Source of the DNA: Angiostrongylus vasorum
Lineage: Eukaryota > Nematoda > Chromadorea > Rhabditida > Metastrongylidae
Direction: 5' to 3'
Assembly (NCBI GenBank): GCA_018806985.1
Contig: JADANN010000364.1
Coordinates: 7,279,438 to 7,343,437 of the forward strand
DNA length: 64,000 nt
In this document: piece by piece, positions 32,750 to 44,849 of the stretch
Layout: each line of letters starts with the position of its first letter
Numbering within the stretch: position 1 is the stretch's first letter
Notes under the pieces: model-generated
The model's database searches: none
Told to the model about the DNA's origin: nothing
What the model saw: only the letters and a program-made list of their open reading frames with translations
Program-made: the position numbers and the translations under genes

Positions 32750-34570
32750 TTGCTAATAGTACCATTCTTTTATTACTGTTCTTCATAATCAGTCTAAAAT
32801 GGTCGCAATAAGGGGAATAAATCAGAAGAGCTCTATTGTCTGCTTTCGACTCTTCAAATAAAAAATCGGAACGGTTGTGAACACGGTAAATATTGAAGTG
32901 CTATCAGGAGAAAAAGAAACCACTTCCTTTATCAAAAGGATTTATCATGCATTCCGAATATGACCACTTCCCATGTTACCACAAAGAAATTAATTGAACT
33001 GAGTAACTAAAATTAATCTGAGGAGTATTTTTGTCTATTTTTTAGATATTCTTTCCTTCTTCCACTAGACAGGGATCTTATCTTTTAATTTTTGTGTATT
33101 TTAGCAGAAATTAATAAACCATTGAAAGTCAAGCTTTTTTTTCCGTCTTAGACAAAGTTTGTAATGTCGCTCTTTGAAAAAGGAATTCTCCTCCTTCCTT
33201 TCCATGTCAACGAGTCAGTCGATAGTGAATTTGTTTTTTGACTGAATTGTCCTGGGTTCTGAACCACTAAAGGTGAATGGGTCATCGAATGAGCGGTTCA
33301 AGTACTACATCAATGCGATGTCGTTAACATACGTTCCGATCATTACATACCTAAAACAAAGCCGCTGGTGTACAACGAAGAAGGCGAGGTCAGAAGACGT
33401 CACAAGCGATAAAACGCATTGACAACGTCGTTTAGAGGGTGTATTCAATTTCCATAGAATCGAACCTGATGTGACGACGTTGAAAAGCGAAACGAAACTG
33501 TCTCGCAGTACAGGGTCATACAAAGCTTTTTGTTCCCTCGAATCGCAACGTTAACAGCCAAAAACAGACATATAAACGAAACCTCTACTGGTTCTTGTTA
33601 AATCACCTCGACTGGTACATAGGAAGGCTTTCTGAAACATTATTTTCTTTTCATTGTACAACTAAAAATTTACCATAATTAAGGAAATTTTTCCGAAGTC
33701 GCTCATAAAAGTGATCCTTTCCTACTTCATGGAATTAAATGCTCGTCCGATCGTCCTCTTTGTGCAGTTGTGATATCAAGATTGTAAGGACACATATAAA
33801 GATAAACAATAATTGTAAAAGATTAGACATGGATGGTAACATTGATAGGAGACTTATTGTCATGTAGCTGGGTTACTACTAGTTCGGCTAGGGATTATTG
33901 ACACAGCTCAACTCATAGCTTAGGTGAGCTCAGGCAGCGGAAGAACTACTGAGTGAATGTAGATTGCACCGTCACCCAGTAGAATAGCACTTTGCCAAGT
34001 TCAGTTTGTAGACCACTGAGAGTACATAGGTTATAGCAGCTTGGAAAAAAGCTGTAAGTTTAGGTACTTTCTTAAAATTTAAAGATTTTTGCACTTTTTA
34101 CCACACCGAGATTGGTCTCTTAAGGTTGTAATTGCAGTAACACTTTCCAAAAAAAGTAAACTACGAGCTCTGGACGACTGGAACAACTTAATGGGAAACT
34201 GCGACGCAAAAGTTCGACTCCTTCTAAAAATTTAAAGAAGGAATGTGTTAGGAAAACTAAAGCGACAAAGAGCGGACGATGAATGGATTTTTAAGCATAA
34301 CTGCTTGTGATGAAAGAGTAACCATCTGAAATATGAGATAGAAGGCGTTTAGTGGAACTTGTATGTTCCTAGAAACGGGCTAAGTAGCTCAAATTTAGAT
34401 AATTGTAGACAGGAGCTAAACCTTAAGATGATGAGGTGAACTAATCGAGACAATAAAGACTTGCTTGTAGGTGGTCGCCTAGGTGGCTGTAGAGAGTGAC
34501 GATTTTATACATGACACCAACAAGGTGTCATCTAGTTCAGTCCGTTTTTGATTTATTATCGATAATATCC
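32750..34570. other. Sequence with possible but unproven exons
   Basis: At 33240-33420 both plus frames and the minus strand stay open for about 40-60 codons. One plus frame ends EEGEVRRRHKR-TAA, another reads INAMSLTYVPIITYL. A real exon is likely somewhere here, but the strand and frame cannot be chosen by eye. Confidence 0.25.
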
Positions 34571-34579
34571 AAAAATCAG

Positions 34580-35395
34580 GATCCCACTTCATATTGTCGT
34601 CATTCGTTGCTGTCGATCGGCGATCCGTCAGGCACTGAAGCTTAACGAAAGATTCTCTGCACTTCTCGGATTTTCTAGGCAACCACTCAAAATTCGTAGT
34701 TCTTACACCGACGGTATTTATGCATCTGGTTGTTTAAAGAAAAATGTCTTGAAACGAAAATGTAAGCAAACCTTTTTTCCGCTTCATGGATGAAAAAATT
34801 CTGTTCGAGTTTAGCGATCTATCGCTTCTAATTCCATAGAACGCAGTCCGTTCACAGGTGACAAATGCAGATGTGACAATTTCATCGGTCGGAAAAATTT
34901 TTTGCTTTCAAAATCGGATATGATCCGACCACTGGGCATCTAAGCAAGAACTCTCTCAGAAATTCGAATTGAACTGAACAAAGATATCGTGCGGGAAAAA
35001 CACTATTGTCCATTTAGTCACGGAATACGATCCTTTACCGTAATGAACTATCAACTGGTTTTGCGTCCACAATCTTACTAGCGCTAGCCCATCGAATAGC
35101 CTGCATATACGGCTCAGGCGCGTCATTTAGTACTATTCCGATTCTGAAGGTTGCAATCCAGAAATTATTTGGAGCGAAAACTAACACAGATGATCGCAAT
35201 CGGTTGGCGAAATGTTATTCATTCAATGACAACTATTTCCGAACGCTGTCCCGCAAAAACAGTCATCGGTCGATGGACAATTTAGTGGTCCCGACTGCAA
35301 ATTTCCTAACGCACTACCTTTTACATCCAGAGAGAAGGAGCTCACTTCGAAGTGACGCTATCTGTCTAAGAACGAACACACATTCTTGTTAAGCA
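34580..35395 (+). CDS. Candidate 3' exons of an unrecognised gene
   Basis: Exon 34580-34713 follows CCAAAAATCAG, reads IRCCRSAIRQALKLNERF and ends SSYTDG at a GTATTT donor. A mini-exon 34840-34857 (ERSPFTG) keeps phase, and exon 35018 after TCCATTTAG then reads VTEYDPLP-TAA. From the same acceptor another frame stays open for 125 codons to 35395, with a hydrophobic stretch (FASTILLALAHRIACIYG) and a Ser/Arg-rich tail (LSRKNSHRSMDNLVVPTA). Both cannot be used by one transcript unless splicing differs. The codon pattern looks like coding sequence; no family was recognised. Confidence 0.35.
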
Positions 35396-35477
35396 GTCTT
35401 TATTCACATGCACTAACATGGTCGCGGAATTTTCATTTCAGACGAAAATTGCCTTTCCATTTTTTTTCCGTCGTTTC

Positions 35478-35758
35478 TTCTCAATGCGTGTAGCGCAGTG
35501 ATTGGAGGCGCTTTGCAATACACATGGGATCGATCCCCGCACCCATCGCTCACCAAGCTTTCCAACCTTCCGTGGTCGGTAAATTGGTACCAGAGTTGTC
35601 TGGGAGGATAGCAGCACTGGCTCGATGCATTGGTTGGCAGTCACGAATCATTGTAAAGGTTAGATATGCATTCGATTCCTCCAACCATGTTTAATGAAGT
35701 CGAATGTATGACGCAACCCTCAGGGATTGATCAAAGCCAAGAGCTTTATCCTTTTTAT
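35478..35758 (+). mobile_element. S1 SINE-type copy
   Basis: GCGTGTAGCGCAGTGATTGG (box A), GGGATCGATCCCCGC (box B), GGTACCAGAGTTGTCTGG, end AGAGCTTTATCCTTTTTATC. Confidence 0.8.
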
Positions 35759-35762
35759 CCTT

Positions 35763-35978
35763 AGTTTCTTTCCAGTATTGGGTGTTATTGATTTATTGAC
35801 CAGAAAATTACAGTAAGCTAGACAGATTGAAGAGCTTATTAGCATATACTGACACGCTGAAAATGACAGAAGTTTCTTTCCAGTAATGGGTGTTATTGGC
35901 TTATTGACCAGAAAATTACAGTAAGCTAAACAGATTGGAGAGCTTATTAGCATATATTGACACGCTGAAAATGACAGA
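35763..35978. repeat. Tandem duplication, two 108-nt units
   Basis: Unit 1 (35763-35870) and unit 2 (35871-35978) differ at only a handful of positions. Each contains GACCAGAAAATTACAGTAAG and GACACGCTGAAAATGACAG. The unit is 36 codons long, so a minus-strand frame also repeats (hydrophobic, with CLAYCNFLVNK), but no splice sites support translation. Confidence 0.85.
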
Positions 35979-36079
35979 CCCATGTTTTTTAAAGGAATTT
36001 TACTTGAAACTTGTCTCACATATTTTCGCTGATGGCGTCCAAAGAACTCCAGAAATTTAAATCATTTTGTCAGGTTTCT

Positions 36080-36260
36080 ATTCACTGCCTACTACAGTTT
36101 TCCACGGCAGGTTATTATGTGCGATACAACCACAATGATGCTGAGATATCTGCAAGACTACGGACGCGCTATTACCCTTTCCCGGAGCTAAAGCGTTCAC
36201 CACCGCACCATACGGGTCCTTCGTTTCGCCTATATCTCAGCTAGTTCTTTCGATCAGTTC
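36080..36260 (-). mobile_element. S2 copy, left member of an inverted pair
   Basis: GGTTATTATGTGCGATACAA, CTGAGATATCTGCAAGAC and CACCACCGCACCATACGGG on the plus strand, so the element is on minus. It faces the S2 copy at 36275-36500. Confidence 0.75.
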
Positions 36261-36274
36261 CATCAGCCTCAGCT

Positions 36275-36500
36275 TAACTGGGTTCATGTCCAATTTTTTC
36301 CTCCCCAGATCAATCCTGTTGACGGGTGATTGCTGATGGCACTGGTCAGTAGAAGTAGCTGAGAGACAAACGAAACGAAAGGCCCGCATGGCGTGGTGGT
36401 GAACACGTTAGCTCCGGAAAGGGTAATAGCGGGCTGGTTCCCCCCGCAGACATCTGCGATCCCGATCTTTGCAAAATATCTCGGCGGCATTGTGGTTAAA
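36275..36500 (+). mobile_element. S2 copy, right member of an inverted pair
   Basis: It starts CCCCAGATCAATCCTGTTG and has GCATGGCGTGGTGGTGAACA (box A) and CGGGCTGGTTCCCCC (box B). This is the second head-to-head S2 pair in the window, after that at 9700-10215. Confidence 0.75.
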
Positions 36501-36535
36501 TCATTATGCTTCATTTAATGGTGACTTAAATATGT

Positions 36536-36870
36536 AGGCAGCCGGTAGCGTAGTGGTAGTGATATCGCTCATCACGAGCACAGTGCTAGTTAGGGAACGC
36601 ACTGTTACCACCAGGTTTCTCATGCATGCGTGGTTGGGGTACTCTTTGCAGTCAAAGTGGGGACACTCTGTTCCGCCCATCCCAGGGGCCCAGCAAGAAT
36701 CGGCTCGACAAACCATCACGGAACTCATAACTAAAGTGACAATCGACAAACGATGGCCAAACCGAAATGCAGAAAGTTCGAAGACTATAGTGGACAGTGA
36801 ATCCGAAGAAGCGAATCGAATCCAAGAACTGTTGGAATATGCACAGCAGGTACGAAGACGGATGGTGTAA
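36536..36870 (+). mobile_element. S3 SINE-type copy
   Basis: GGCAGCCGGTAGCGTAGTGG (box A), CGAGCACAGTGCTAGTTAGG (damaged box B), then TCGACAAACGATGGCC-type sequence and GGTACGAAGACGGATGGTG at the end. Its 105-codon plus frame is a by-product. Confidence 0.65.
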
Positions 36871-36942
36871 TATAAAGGCAGAAAAAATTTTACAGGAAAT
36901 AGATCTTTAGAACGGTACAAATTAGTGGTAGGTTTCAATCAA

Positions 36943-37235
36943 GGAGGGCGCGTGTGGCGCAGTGGTTGGGAGGGCTCCACTGCGGCACACAAGTGGAATC
37001 GATCCCCGCGCCCATGGCCCACCATGCCTTCCATCTCTCCGGGCTTGGCAAACTGGCACCAGACTCGTCTGGGAGGATAGCATCACTGGCTCGATACATC
37101 GGTTGGTCAACGCAAGTCATTGTAAAGGCCAGGTATACACTCAATCACCTCCAAATGATGCTTAGTGAAGGCGAATGCAAGGCGCATCCCTCACGGATTG
37201 ATCAACGCGGAGAGCTTTTAGAGCTTTATTTCAGT
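36943..37235 (+). mobile_element. S1 SINE-type copy, well preserved
   Basis: GTGTGGCGCAGTGGTTGGGA (box A), GTGGAATCGATCCCCGCG (box B), GGCACCAGACTCGTCTGGG, ATTGATCAACGCGGAGAGC. It lies 73 nt from the S3 copy, in the same direction. Confidence 0.8.
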
Positions 37236-37934
37236 CAAGGCCACAAAAAACTTATTGCAAAAAGTGTTCCATGCAATTTTTTGACTGTTTGACTGTTTGT
37301 TTTTTTCGTGGGCTTTTTAGAATGTCGACGTGCCAATCCTGTTCACTTCACTTTCGCTTCACCTTCAATTTTTCAACACATTATCAGTTCCTAAAAGTTT
37401 TAGAATGCTTGACCATCTATAAATGTGTAACTGTCGCAAAATGCAAGCAAAGGAGCAACTTTCAGTTGCATCTTTTTTGAAGCTTTTTGAGTTTATTGTG
37501 TGGAGAGCGTCTCCTATGAGAACATTCTTACGTCAGTCAAAAACGAGCTGCTCTTTCGGGTGACTTCATCAACCGTTGTCTGCTTGACTGTCAGTTCCAG
37601 TGTCTGGTAACCACTAGTAGTAACGCAGAGCATTCATTTTACAAATTGTTGTGCTCTTTTTGGCAGAAGCACCAATTATCCGGATGTTGCGGCTGAACTG
37701 TCATGAAAGGTGAAAATCGTTGGGCGACGAGATAAACATCCTCCCAGCGGCTTCCATGGAGTCCCATTTGTTTGCGACCCCAAGACGTGGGTGTAGTTTG
37801 AGTCACTGCAATTTTTCAAAATTCTCCGAGTTCAAAGCTAGCAGTAACAGCCGTTCTGTCAGCATTTCTCTTCAATTGAAAATTGGCATTCAGAAAGTTT
37901 TAGAATGCTTTGCTCAGTGTATAGCGAATAAAAG

Positions 37935-38128
37935 TCTTCCATCTCCCGGGTCGGCAAATTGGTAACGGACTTGGATGGGAGGATACCAGCACTTGCTCGA
38001 TACATCGGTTGGCCAACGCAAGACATTGTAAAAGCCAGATATACATTCAGTCACCTCCAAATGATGCTTAATGAAGTCGAATGCGAGGCGCATCCCTTAG
38101 GGATTGACCAACGTCGGAAGCTTTCTTT
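37935..38128 (+). repeat. S1 fragment lacking the tRNA head
   Basis: It starts in the S1 body at CTTCCATCTCCCGGGTCGGC and runs to ATTGACCAACGTCGGAAGC. The 5' truncation is what target-primed reverse transcription tends to leave. Confidence 0.7.
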
Positions 38129-38129
38129 T

Positions 38130-38925
38130 TTACCGTCTTAACGAAAAAGCTGTATGGGTTCTAGCGCCACTTCTTTTTGGATGGTAGCTTGCTGATTCAG
38201 GAAGATTTTTTATTCCATAGATGAGTAATGCTGGATCTTGTCAAATCAACGTTACTAGCTGTCATCCACCCTTATGGATTGGACGGAGCTTTTTCATCTC
38301 ACAAATAAGTTATTAGCAGAACTGTGGTTGTGTCATTGAGCTTTACTTAGCACGGTTTCCAAAATGGCAACGCCCATCTTCTTCTTAGTTCAGGAGACCC
38401 TACTGATAGGAAATCCAACTGCCTCATATACGAAGCCTAATTCGATACCATCTAACATCGTCTAGTCACGATAACTTGCTTTAGATACCCACTATTCAGT
38501 TCTTTGAACTTTCTCTATTGGTTAATTCTATATCCACTGCTTTCCAAAGTCCAATTTTATTCAGTTTCTTTCGAGGAGCAGAATGATATCATCTGATGGT
38601 TATCTTCTTATCGACACTCTTCGATAGAACTAGCTAACTCCAAGAATTCATGGCTAATCCGGATATGTTTTTTTTATTTCTATCAAAGAACATTGGTGTA
38701 GGTGTGTGAAAGCAAAAAGTAGACAACTGTTTAATAAAAATGCTTCAAATATCAAACAGTATTCAGCTGAGGAGGCGGCTTGGACTACTATGTGCAACAA
38801 GTCCATCGATTTTCTGAAAAATGCTGATTTAATAAAGTTAGAAGCAGGAAAAGAAAGAACAGAATCTTGGTCGCAAACATAGCCAAGCAAACCATAGGCT
38901 TAACTTTAAATTATTCCTGACTTTG
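38130..38925. other. Unique sequence, no gene supported
   Basis: Only short frames without splice signals; nothing recognised. Confidence 0.4.
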
Positions 38926-38929
38926 GTTG

Positions 38930-39218
38930 AATAAAGGATAAATGATAAAGCTCTCGTCGTTGATCAATCTCTGAGGGATGCGCCATGCATTCGACTTCGT
39001 TAAGCATCGTTGGAGGTGATTGAATGCATATCTGGCCTTTATAATCACTCGCAGTGGCCTACCAGTGTATCAAACCAGTGCTGCTATCCTTCCTGAAAAG
39101 TCTGGAACCACTTTGCCGATCGCAGAGGGATGGAAGGCTTGGTGGGAAGTGGACACTGGAGGTCGATTCCACGTGTGTGTTGCAGGGCTCCTCCGACCAC
39201 TGTGCAACACGCGTCCTT
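38930..39218 (-). mobile_element. S1 SINE-type copy
   Basis: On the minus strand: CGTGTTGCACAGTGGTCGGA (box A), GTGGAATCGACCTCC (box B), TTCCAGACTTTTCAGGAAGG, end TTATCATTTATCC. Confidence 0.75.
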
Positions 39219-39219
39219 T

Positions 39220-40660
39220 TTGTTGAACAATTAAGTAAAATTATTAGTAAAAAGAAGAAGAAGCAGGCTTTCCAGAAGTTTCAAGTGTACCACCTTAACT
39301 CACTAATAGATCCACTTCAAACAAACTAATGACAAGTCACGCGCTAATTTGGAACCTTTTTTCAAATATTCGAATAAGATCTAAGCTATGTCCATCTTTA
39401 GAAAGAAGAGGTATTCAAAACACTAACAATGACCGATTAACCACCAGCTTGGTTTTTATCTTACTAACAAAATTCTTTCCACAAGTTTTTCTCCTTCATT
39501 TATACATTTGCTTCTTTGCATTCAACAAAAAGCTATGAGCTGACGTCAATTTTTCCCACTCTTTAGTGTTCTTTGTTTTTTTGTTTTTTTGATGTCTTCT
39601 TGCCTTTTTTTCAGCTCTCCTAGAAAAAAAAACGAAGGGGTCTGCTTCATTTTAGCCGAATAGCTGCTCTCCAATTAGAAGTTCCTAAATAAAAAGTTCT
39701 TTTTTCCTGTTCGTCTCCTTTTGTCACGTGAATAACATTCTATAAAAAACCAGCCTAGATAGAATTCTTAATAGCGGTTCTATGCTTGGTTATTGTTAAT
39801 TGGCTGTTTATGGTTGTTATGCAATTGGGTTGTCGACCGACCGGACAACTAGGACTGGTCGCTTTTGCGTCATAACGGATCAACTTCCCACATTACAACC
39901 CCCGAAAGCAATAAAACACCTCATTTTCCTGATCTCTGATTAATCGACACCGTGAATCCTAAGCCTTGTCGAAGTTGTTAATTGGAAGTTTCTCGAAAAA
40001 CTGGTCAGATGAAAAATTAGGGAGTGGGTGCAGTGATCGAAAATGCCCTGTAATGTGGTTGCTGCCTCATCCCCTGCGTCCAGGACGAACCAAGCTCTCA
40101 ACTACAGAGTCGATGAATATTTGTCAGGCTTTACTGAGAGGATGCAATACATAATGCATTCGATCGCCAATACTATGCTAAGAATGAAGTCACATGCATG
40201 GCGAATCTTTTATGGGATTGATCAAGGTCTTTTCCTTCATCCTTCTACCGCCGCTTCTCTGAGGATTAAAAGGAGAACTAAATAAAGTGCATTGGACATC
40301 GTTAAAACGCAGTGAACTGCACAGCGTTTCCGCATCTACAATAATGACTTTCCGGCCCGGTGACCGTAACCGATTTTTTCGAAATGTCAGTATTTTCGAA
40401 CAGATGGTTATGCAAATCACAGTGCATGATTTATTTAAAGCCGAACACATTAACTGATGCAGAACACTAATATTAGTACTAATATTAACCGTCATCCAGT
40501 GCTCCTCTGGATTCAGTCCGTGCAACTTCGAAGATCCATTTACTAAGAGTAGACGGCTGTGGAGAATTGACTCATATCATTGCGTTCTGAAGTAAGTGAA
40601 ACCGCTGAAACGTTAGCCACAATAAAACTTTTCCAACAACTTCGTGTACTCCCATACATT
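39220..40660. other. Mostly unique; one S1 end fragment
   Basis: At 40140-40245 the S1 3' phrase (AATGCATTCGATCGCC, GAATGAAGTC, GATTGATCAAGG) is seen without the rest. At 40600-40650 ACCGCTGAAACGTTAGCCAC matches a foldback core arm. No gene is supported. Confidence 0.4.
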
Positions 40661-40664
40661 TAAC

Positions 40665-41050
40665 TTTTATTTTATTTCATGCGACCCGTCTTCACATCTA
40701 CTATGCAGATCCCAGCACTTCTCACATTCAATTCGTTTCCTCGTATTCATCATCCACCAAGGTCTTCCAACCTTTACGTGTGGCTACGGCTCAGCTTAAG
40801 AATGTTCATATCATCTTGAATGTAGAATACTGGTCTAATCGATTCCACCTGGAGTCCTGAAATAGCCGGGCTGGAGCCTTCCCAGTTGGATTGCAGACAG
40901 TGATTTTTTTCTGGGCAAGTCCGAGATAACGATTTTCCGACCCTAAAGGATTAGAGGTTTGGCGAGCCTCCGGGGCGGGAGGGGGGGTGATCGAACCATC
41001 ACCATGTTCGTGATGGTCGGCATTACTACCATTGTGCAATCCGACCTAAG
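40665..41050 (-). mobile_element. S3 SINE-type copy
   Basis: On the minus strand: GGATTGCACAATGGTAGTAA (box A), GGTTCGATCACCCC (box B); then GGATTGCAGACAGTG and GGTCTTCCAACC on the plus strand. It matches the 1.8-kb copy over its full length. Confidence 0.75.
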
Positions 41051-41241
41051 CTTCAATCTCATGAATGCAACATAATATTAGTATAGAACGCACAGATATC
41101 GGTGTACTTATAGCTAACCAAGCTATTCAGTGAAAACAAAATGACATATTCGAAACTTTAACTTACAATACTAAGAAAACAAAGATCGATAGCTTCTTTT
41201 GTTGTTTACCCACTTACTTAACTGCTCACTTGGATACATAG

Positions 41242-41540
41242 ATCATCCGTTCTTATAGGAAACGGCGGCATCGAACATCCTTCATACTTCTCGTTGTCCT
41301 CCAACTGTAATTCCTCGAGTTGGTCGGATTGCTCTATGGGTTCTGCTGCAGCCGATTTGACGAAATGTGTTCATCCCCACTCTACACGTTGGTTGCTGAT
41401 CACACTGGATCACTTTTTCCCGAAATTTCACGACATTTAGGAATTAGATGGAATGGAAATGTGCTGCCGCTTGGTGGAATAATGATTTGCACCTGGCTGA
41501 TTGTATTTTGCACCGATTATAAGCTAAATAAACGGTCCGT
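41242..41540 (+). pseudogene. Possible transmembrane-protein exon with an in-frame stop
   Basis: From an ATACATAG acceptor a single frame reads SYRKRRHRTSFILLVVLQL, then TAA (41308-41310), then FLELVGLLYGFCCSRFDEM and, later, GGIMICTWLIVFCTDYKLN. The hydrophobic segment straddles the stop, which suggests a decayed exon of a membrane protein. A second frame is also open through the first half, so this could be chance. No family recognised. Confidence 0.25.
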
Positions 41541-41621
41541 TCTACATATACATCTTTCAGTTATTATTTTATCCCATTTCGATCTAATGAAGTCAAAAAA
41601 TTTTTCTTTTTTTGTTTTGTT

Positions 41622-41985
41622 TTTTTATGACTCGTCTTCACGTTTGCTTTGCGGATTCCAGCACCACAGTCGATTCGTTTCCTCGCATCCATTATCCACG
41701 AAGATCTTCCAACTTTTAAGTGTGGCTTCGGTTGCTGCTTGAGGATTTTGACTTCGTCTTGAATATTGAATAATACCAGTCGAGCAATTCCTCCTGAAAT
41801 CTTGTGATAGCCCTGCTGGAGCGTTCCAATTGGATTGCAGAGAGTGATTTTTTTTTGCCAGACAAGTTCGGTACCAATTTCCCGACCCCGGAGGGATGAG
41901 AGGATTAACCGGCCTAGAGTGGAATCGAACTAGCACCATGTTCGACGAACATCACTACCACTGTGCTATCCGTTCGCTGGAGTCA
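41622..41985 (-). mobile_element. S3 SINE-type copy
   Basis: On the minus strand: GGATAGCACAGTGGTAGTGA (box A), GCTAGTTCGATTCCACTC (box B), GGAAATTGGTACCGAACTTG. This is the copy with the best preserved promoter boxes in S3. Confidence 0.8.
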
Positions 41986-41989
41986 GAAA

Positions 41990-42585
41990 TTATAAATAGG
42001 AAAGAAAAAAGGAGTGATGCAGTTGATTTTCAATAATCCAGATATGACAAACATTATGGCCTAGTAGGAAAAAATGGAGTTTTCAGTTGGATCGTCAAAA
42101 ATCAGCAGCTTTCAAACATTTCACGACAGCACTTATGCCAGTGTCAAATTGTTTTTATTTCTAGCACTCATTTTATTGCACATTGGTCTTTTTCGTCATG
42201 CTTCCTGAATTTTCAATTAATTCAATTTCATTCGTTAATTCAATTCAATTAAGGGTACTATGCAAGGTAAGAGAGCAAGAAGACAATAAACTTTACAGTG
42301 CATAAAAAAGTTGTTTTTTGGACGAGTTCGTTCTTCAATCAACAGAGATGGTGAGAGGAAAGTGATAGTGCCACATATGGGAAACGAACCGGGATGTATT
42401 TACTTCTAACACCATTTAGTTATCTTTTCCACCTATAGAATAACACGACTGGACTGTTGCTAAAGAAAAGAGTCCTCGTACCTTTAAGTTAGCACATGAC
42501 CTCTTTCCAGCTTTTCCTTAATAACATGTTTGAGAACTCCTTTGTTATTCTTCCTGTACTTACTTATCTACTTTGACACATCGAT
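41990..42585. other. Unique sequence, nothing recognised
   Basis: A small palindrome-like AATTCAATTTCATTCGTTAA stretch lies at 42220-42250. No gene or repeat family. Confidence 0.4.
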
Positions 42586-42589
42586 GGCC

Positions 42590-42830
42590 CTTCTTCACTG
42601 GTTATGCGGCCCGAGCATAATTTCCACTTTTTCCGGAGTTTTGGTGGCCTAGGCACTTTGGTTCCCTGGAGTCCCGAGCTCAGCGAAGCCAAAATCTACC
42701 CCAGGTCGTCATCACCACAGGCAGTCGCCTGCCTTGTGGATCAGGTGGAGATTCGTCACTAGTTTAATAGTTTACTGTGACTAGTTTAATACTAGGACGG
42801 TGGTCGATCCTGGTATCCTTCATGTACTAA
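42590..42830 (+). repeat. Dispersed family D copy, 5' part
   Basis: CTTCACTGGTTATGCGGCCC, GTTCCCTGGAGTCCCGAGC, GGTCGTCATCACCACAGGC. It stops at GACGGTGGTCGATCCTGG, where longer copies go on for another 150 nt. Confidence 0.7.
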
Positions 42831-43447
42831 TCAGATAAATATAGTTCTTGAGCATACCCTCAACTAATAAGACCCTCTACCAAATTTTGATGAACAGACC
42901 TCTTTGTCAGTCCATAAAATCATTCACGAGCTTTGACACCACCGATTCGCTCACAGTCCTTGCACAATAGTCGAATTTAACGGAATTCTCTGCCATGTCA
43001 CATGTCCAACACTTACGCGGCTACGTGACTCCATAGGAATTACACACCTTGAGCATTGTGGTCAGTATTACCTTTATAGAGGTCATTTGGCTTGCGGTAA
43101 CTTTCTTTTAAGGACAGATTTCTTCTCTAGAATTTTGGTAATCAATGTGTAACTTGTAAAGCATTTGTCGTGCCATGAGTAGCACATCGAAAGATGCTTT
43201 GTACACCACAGAATTTACAAAGAACCCTTCTTCAAACGAATTTATTGCAAGTACTATGACTAGTAATTTACTATTACTTTAATTCCAGCTACTATGACGA
43301 ACAGTCATGTAGAATAGAAAGTCTACGAAAAATATTGAAACGACTCAACATGAGCTACAAAGCACTTCCAGATGACGCAAGCAAGTTTTTTTATTCGTGA
43401 GCCACAGTTACATACAGTACATAGCAGCACACAGACCGTGTACACCC

Positions 43448-43676
43448 CTAGAGAGACAGGAAATTCTTTTCTACAATCTTGTCATGCTTCAACTCATCAG
43501 TTCCTCTGGTGATCGATAAATTATTGCCTATTGTCGAGAAACCGGCAAATTCATAACCGAAATGAAAGTAGGCATCATCGCCTGCTCTGAAAATGTTTCC
43601 AAATTTCCAAAACAAATCCATGTGCACCTGATGGTGTTTTGCCCTCCATTTGTAGATGAATGAGAAAATGGTATTG
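43448..43676 (-). CDS. Candidate terminal exon of an unrecognised gene
   Basis: On the minus strand, after GCCTGTCAACAG, the frame reads NTIFSFIYKWRAKHH, MDLFWKFGNIFRAGDD and YEFAGFSTIGNNLSI, and ends KNFLSL-TAG (75 codons). Codon use looks coding, and the other frames and the opposite strand are closed here. A Cys-rich frame at 43707-43892 lies just upstream on the same strand (CLTLYHCSCRNPSRLEAGC); no splice joins the two in phase that I can see. No domain recognised. Confidence 0.4.
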
Positions 43677-43919
43677 CTGTTGACAGGCATAACTTTTGTT
43701 ATGTTCTTATGTTTTTGTTAGTTCCTGACGGATGAAATGACAAGGAACAATCAAGACGGAAGCGTTTATAAATGTCACAAAAGCATGAGGACTTGTACAT
43801 CCGGCTTCTAAGCGGGACGGATTCCGACAAGAACAGTGGTAAAGCGTTAAGCATGGATCATTCCCAAAGATACATTGCTCCCCATTAAGCATAGAGATTA
43901 AGACTTACGTGGGCTTACC

Positions 43920-44090
43920 GACGGATCAAATTGATGCTGTTTTTTTTCATCCTCTCATACAATTCTGTCACCAATATATCAGCACCAACGTGCGATATGA
44001 TGGTCATCCTGAGATACAGGTTCGAACTGAGAACATCAATGGCAACGAATACCACCTTTAACCACTGCACTACACTCATCTAAAAGTAGG
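43920..44090 (-). repeat. Eroded S1-type fragment
   Basis: AACCACTGCACTACACTCAT at its right end matches an S1 box A in reverse. A damaged box B lies near GGTTCGAACTGAGAACATC. Confidence 0.4.
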
Positions 44091-44849
44091 TTACGTGGTT
44101 AACTCAACTGAACCAGTTATTGCTAGTAGTAGTTCATGGATAATACATGATATGCGATAGATAGGAGGACAGCCATTAGAGGGATCAACGACCAGCGGAA
44201 CCTTTTTTCGTTTTCTGATAAATTGAAACCACTCATTCATAAGTTATATTGGATTAGGTTGTCGTTCCACGCTCTACTGATTCAATCTCATTGGCCAGAT
44301 TTGCGTGAATCACTAAAGTTATGGGTTACAAGCCTGCTTTTTTTCCTATGTTTCCCTTCGTTTTGTATATCATCGCAACAAAAAAGGGAATAACTGACCT
44401 CTTTTACGTCCGCTCAACTTCCTAGTTTCCTGATTACCCTAGCAGGATTAGGTTTTATTCGTCAACAAATGTACAAATGGCACTAGGATACTCTTTCCCG
44501 AAAACCTCTTATACCATTCAGTAGTAATAACCGAAGCTTTTCTTTCTCCATGAAGTCGCAAGATGTCGAAATTCTTCTTAGATCTTCGGCGTTATCGACC
44601 GGTATTTATATCTACGTACCTTTTATACCATTATCGATGCTTAAGCACCATTTAAAAAAATAGGCATCGGGTTTCACTTGGTCGGTCAAACAACTCTTCA
44701 CCATGCACGGTTATTTTCTTTTAGTATAACGACGATGAGCATATTTTTTAAATCTTATTCAGCAAGAAAAAAATATGGTAGCCATATACAAGCACAATAA
44801 TGCATTGAAAGACAGATTAAAAGCTTATTTTACCTACTTACTTGGATAC

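Noticed and set aside
36553..36870. 105-codon plus frame ending RRRMV
   Set aside because: It lies entirely in an S3 SINE copy.
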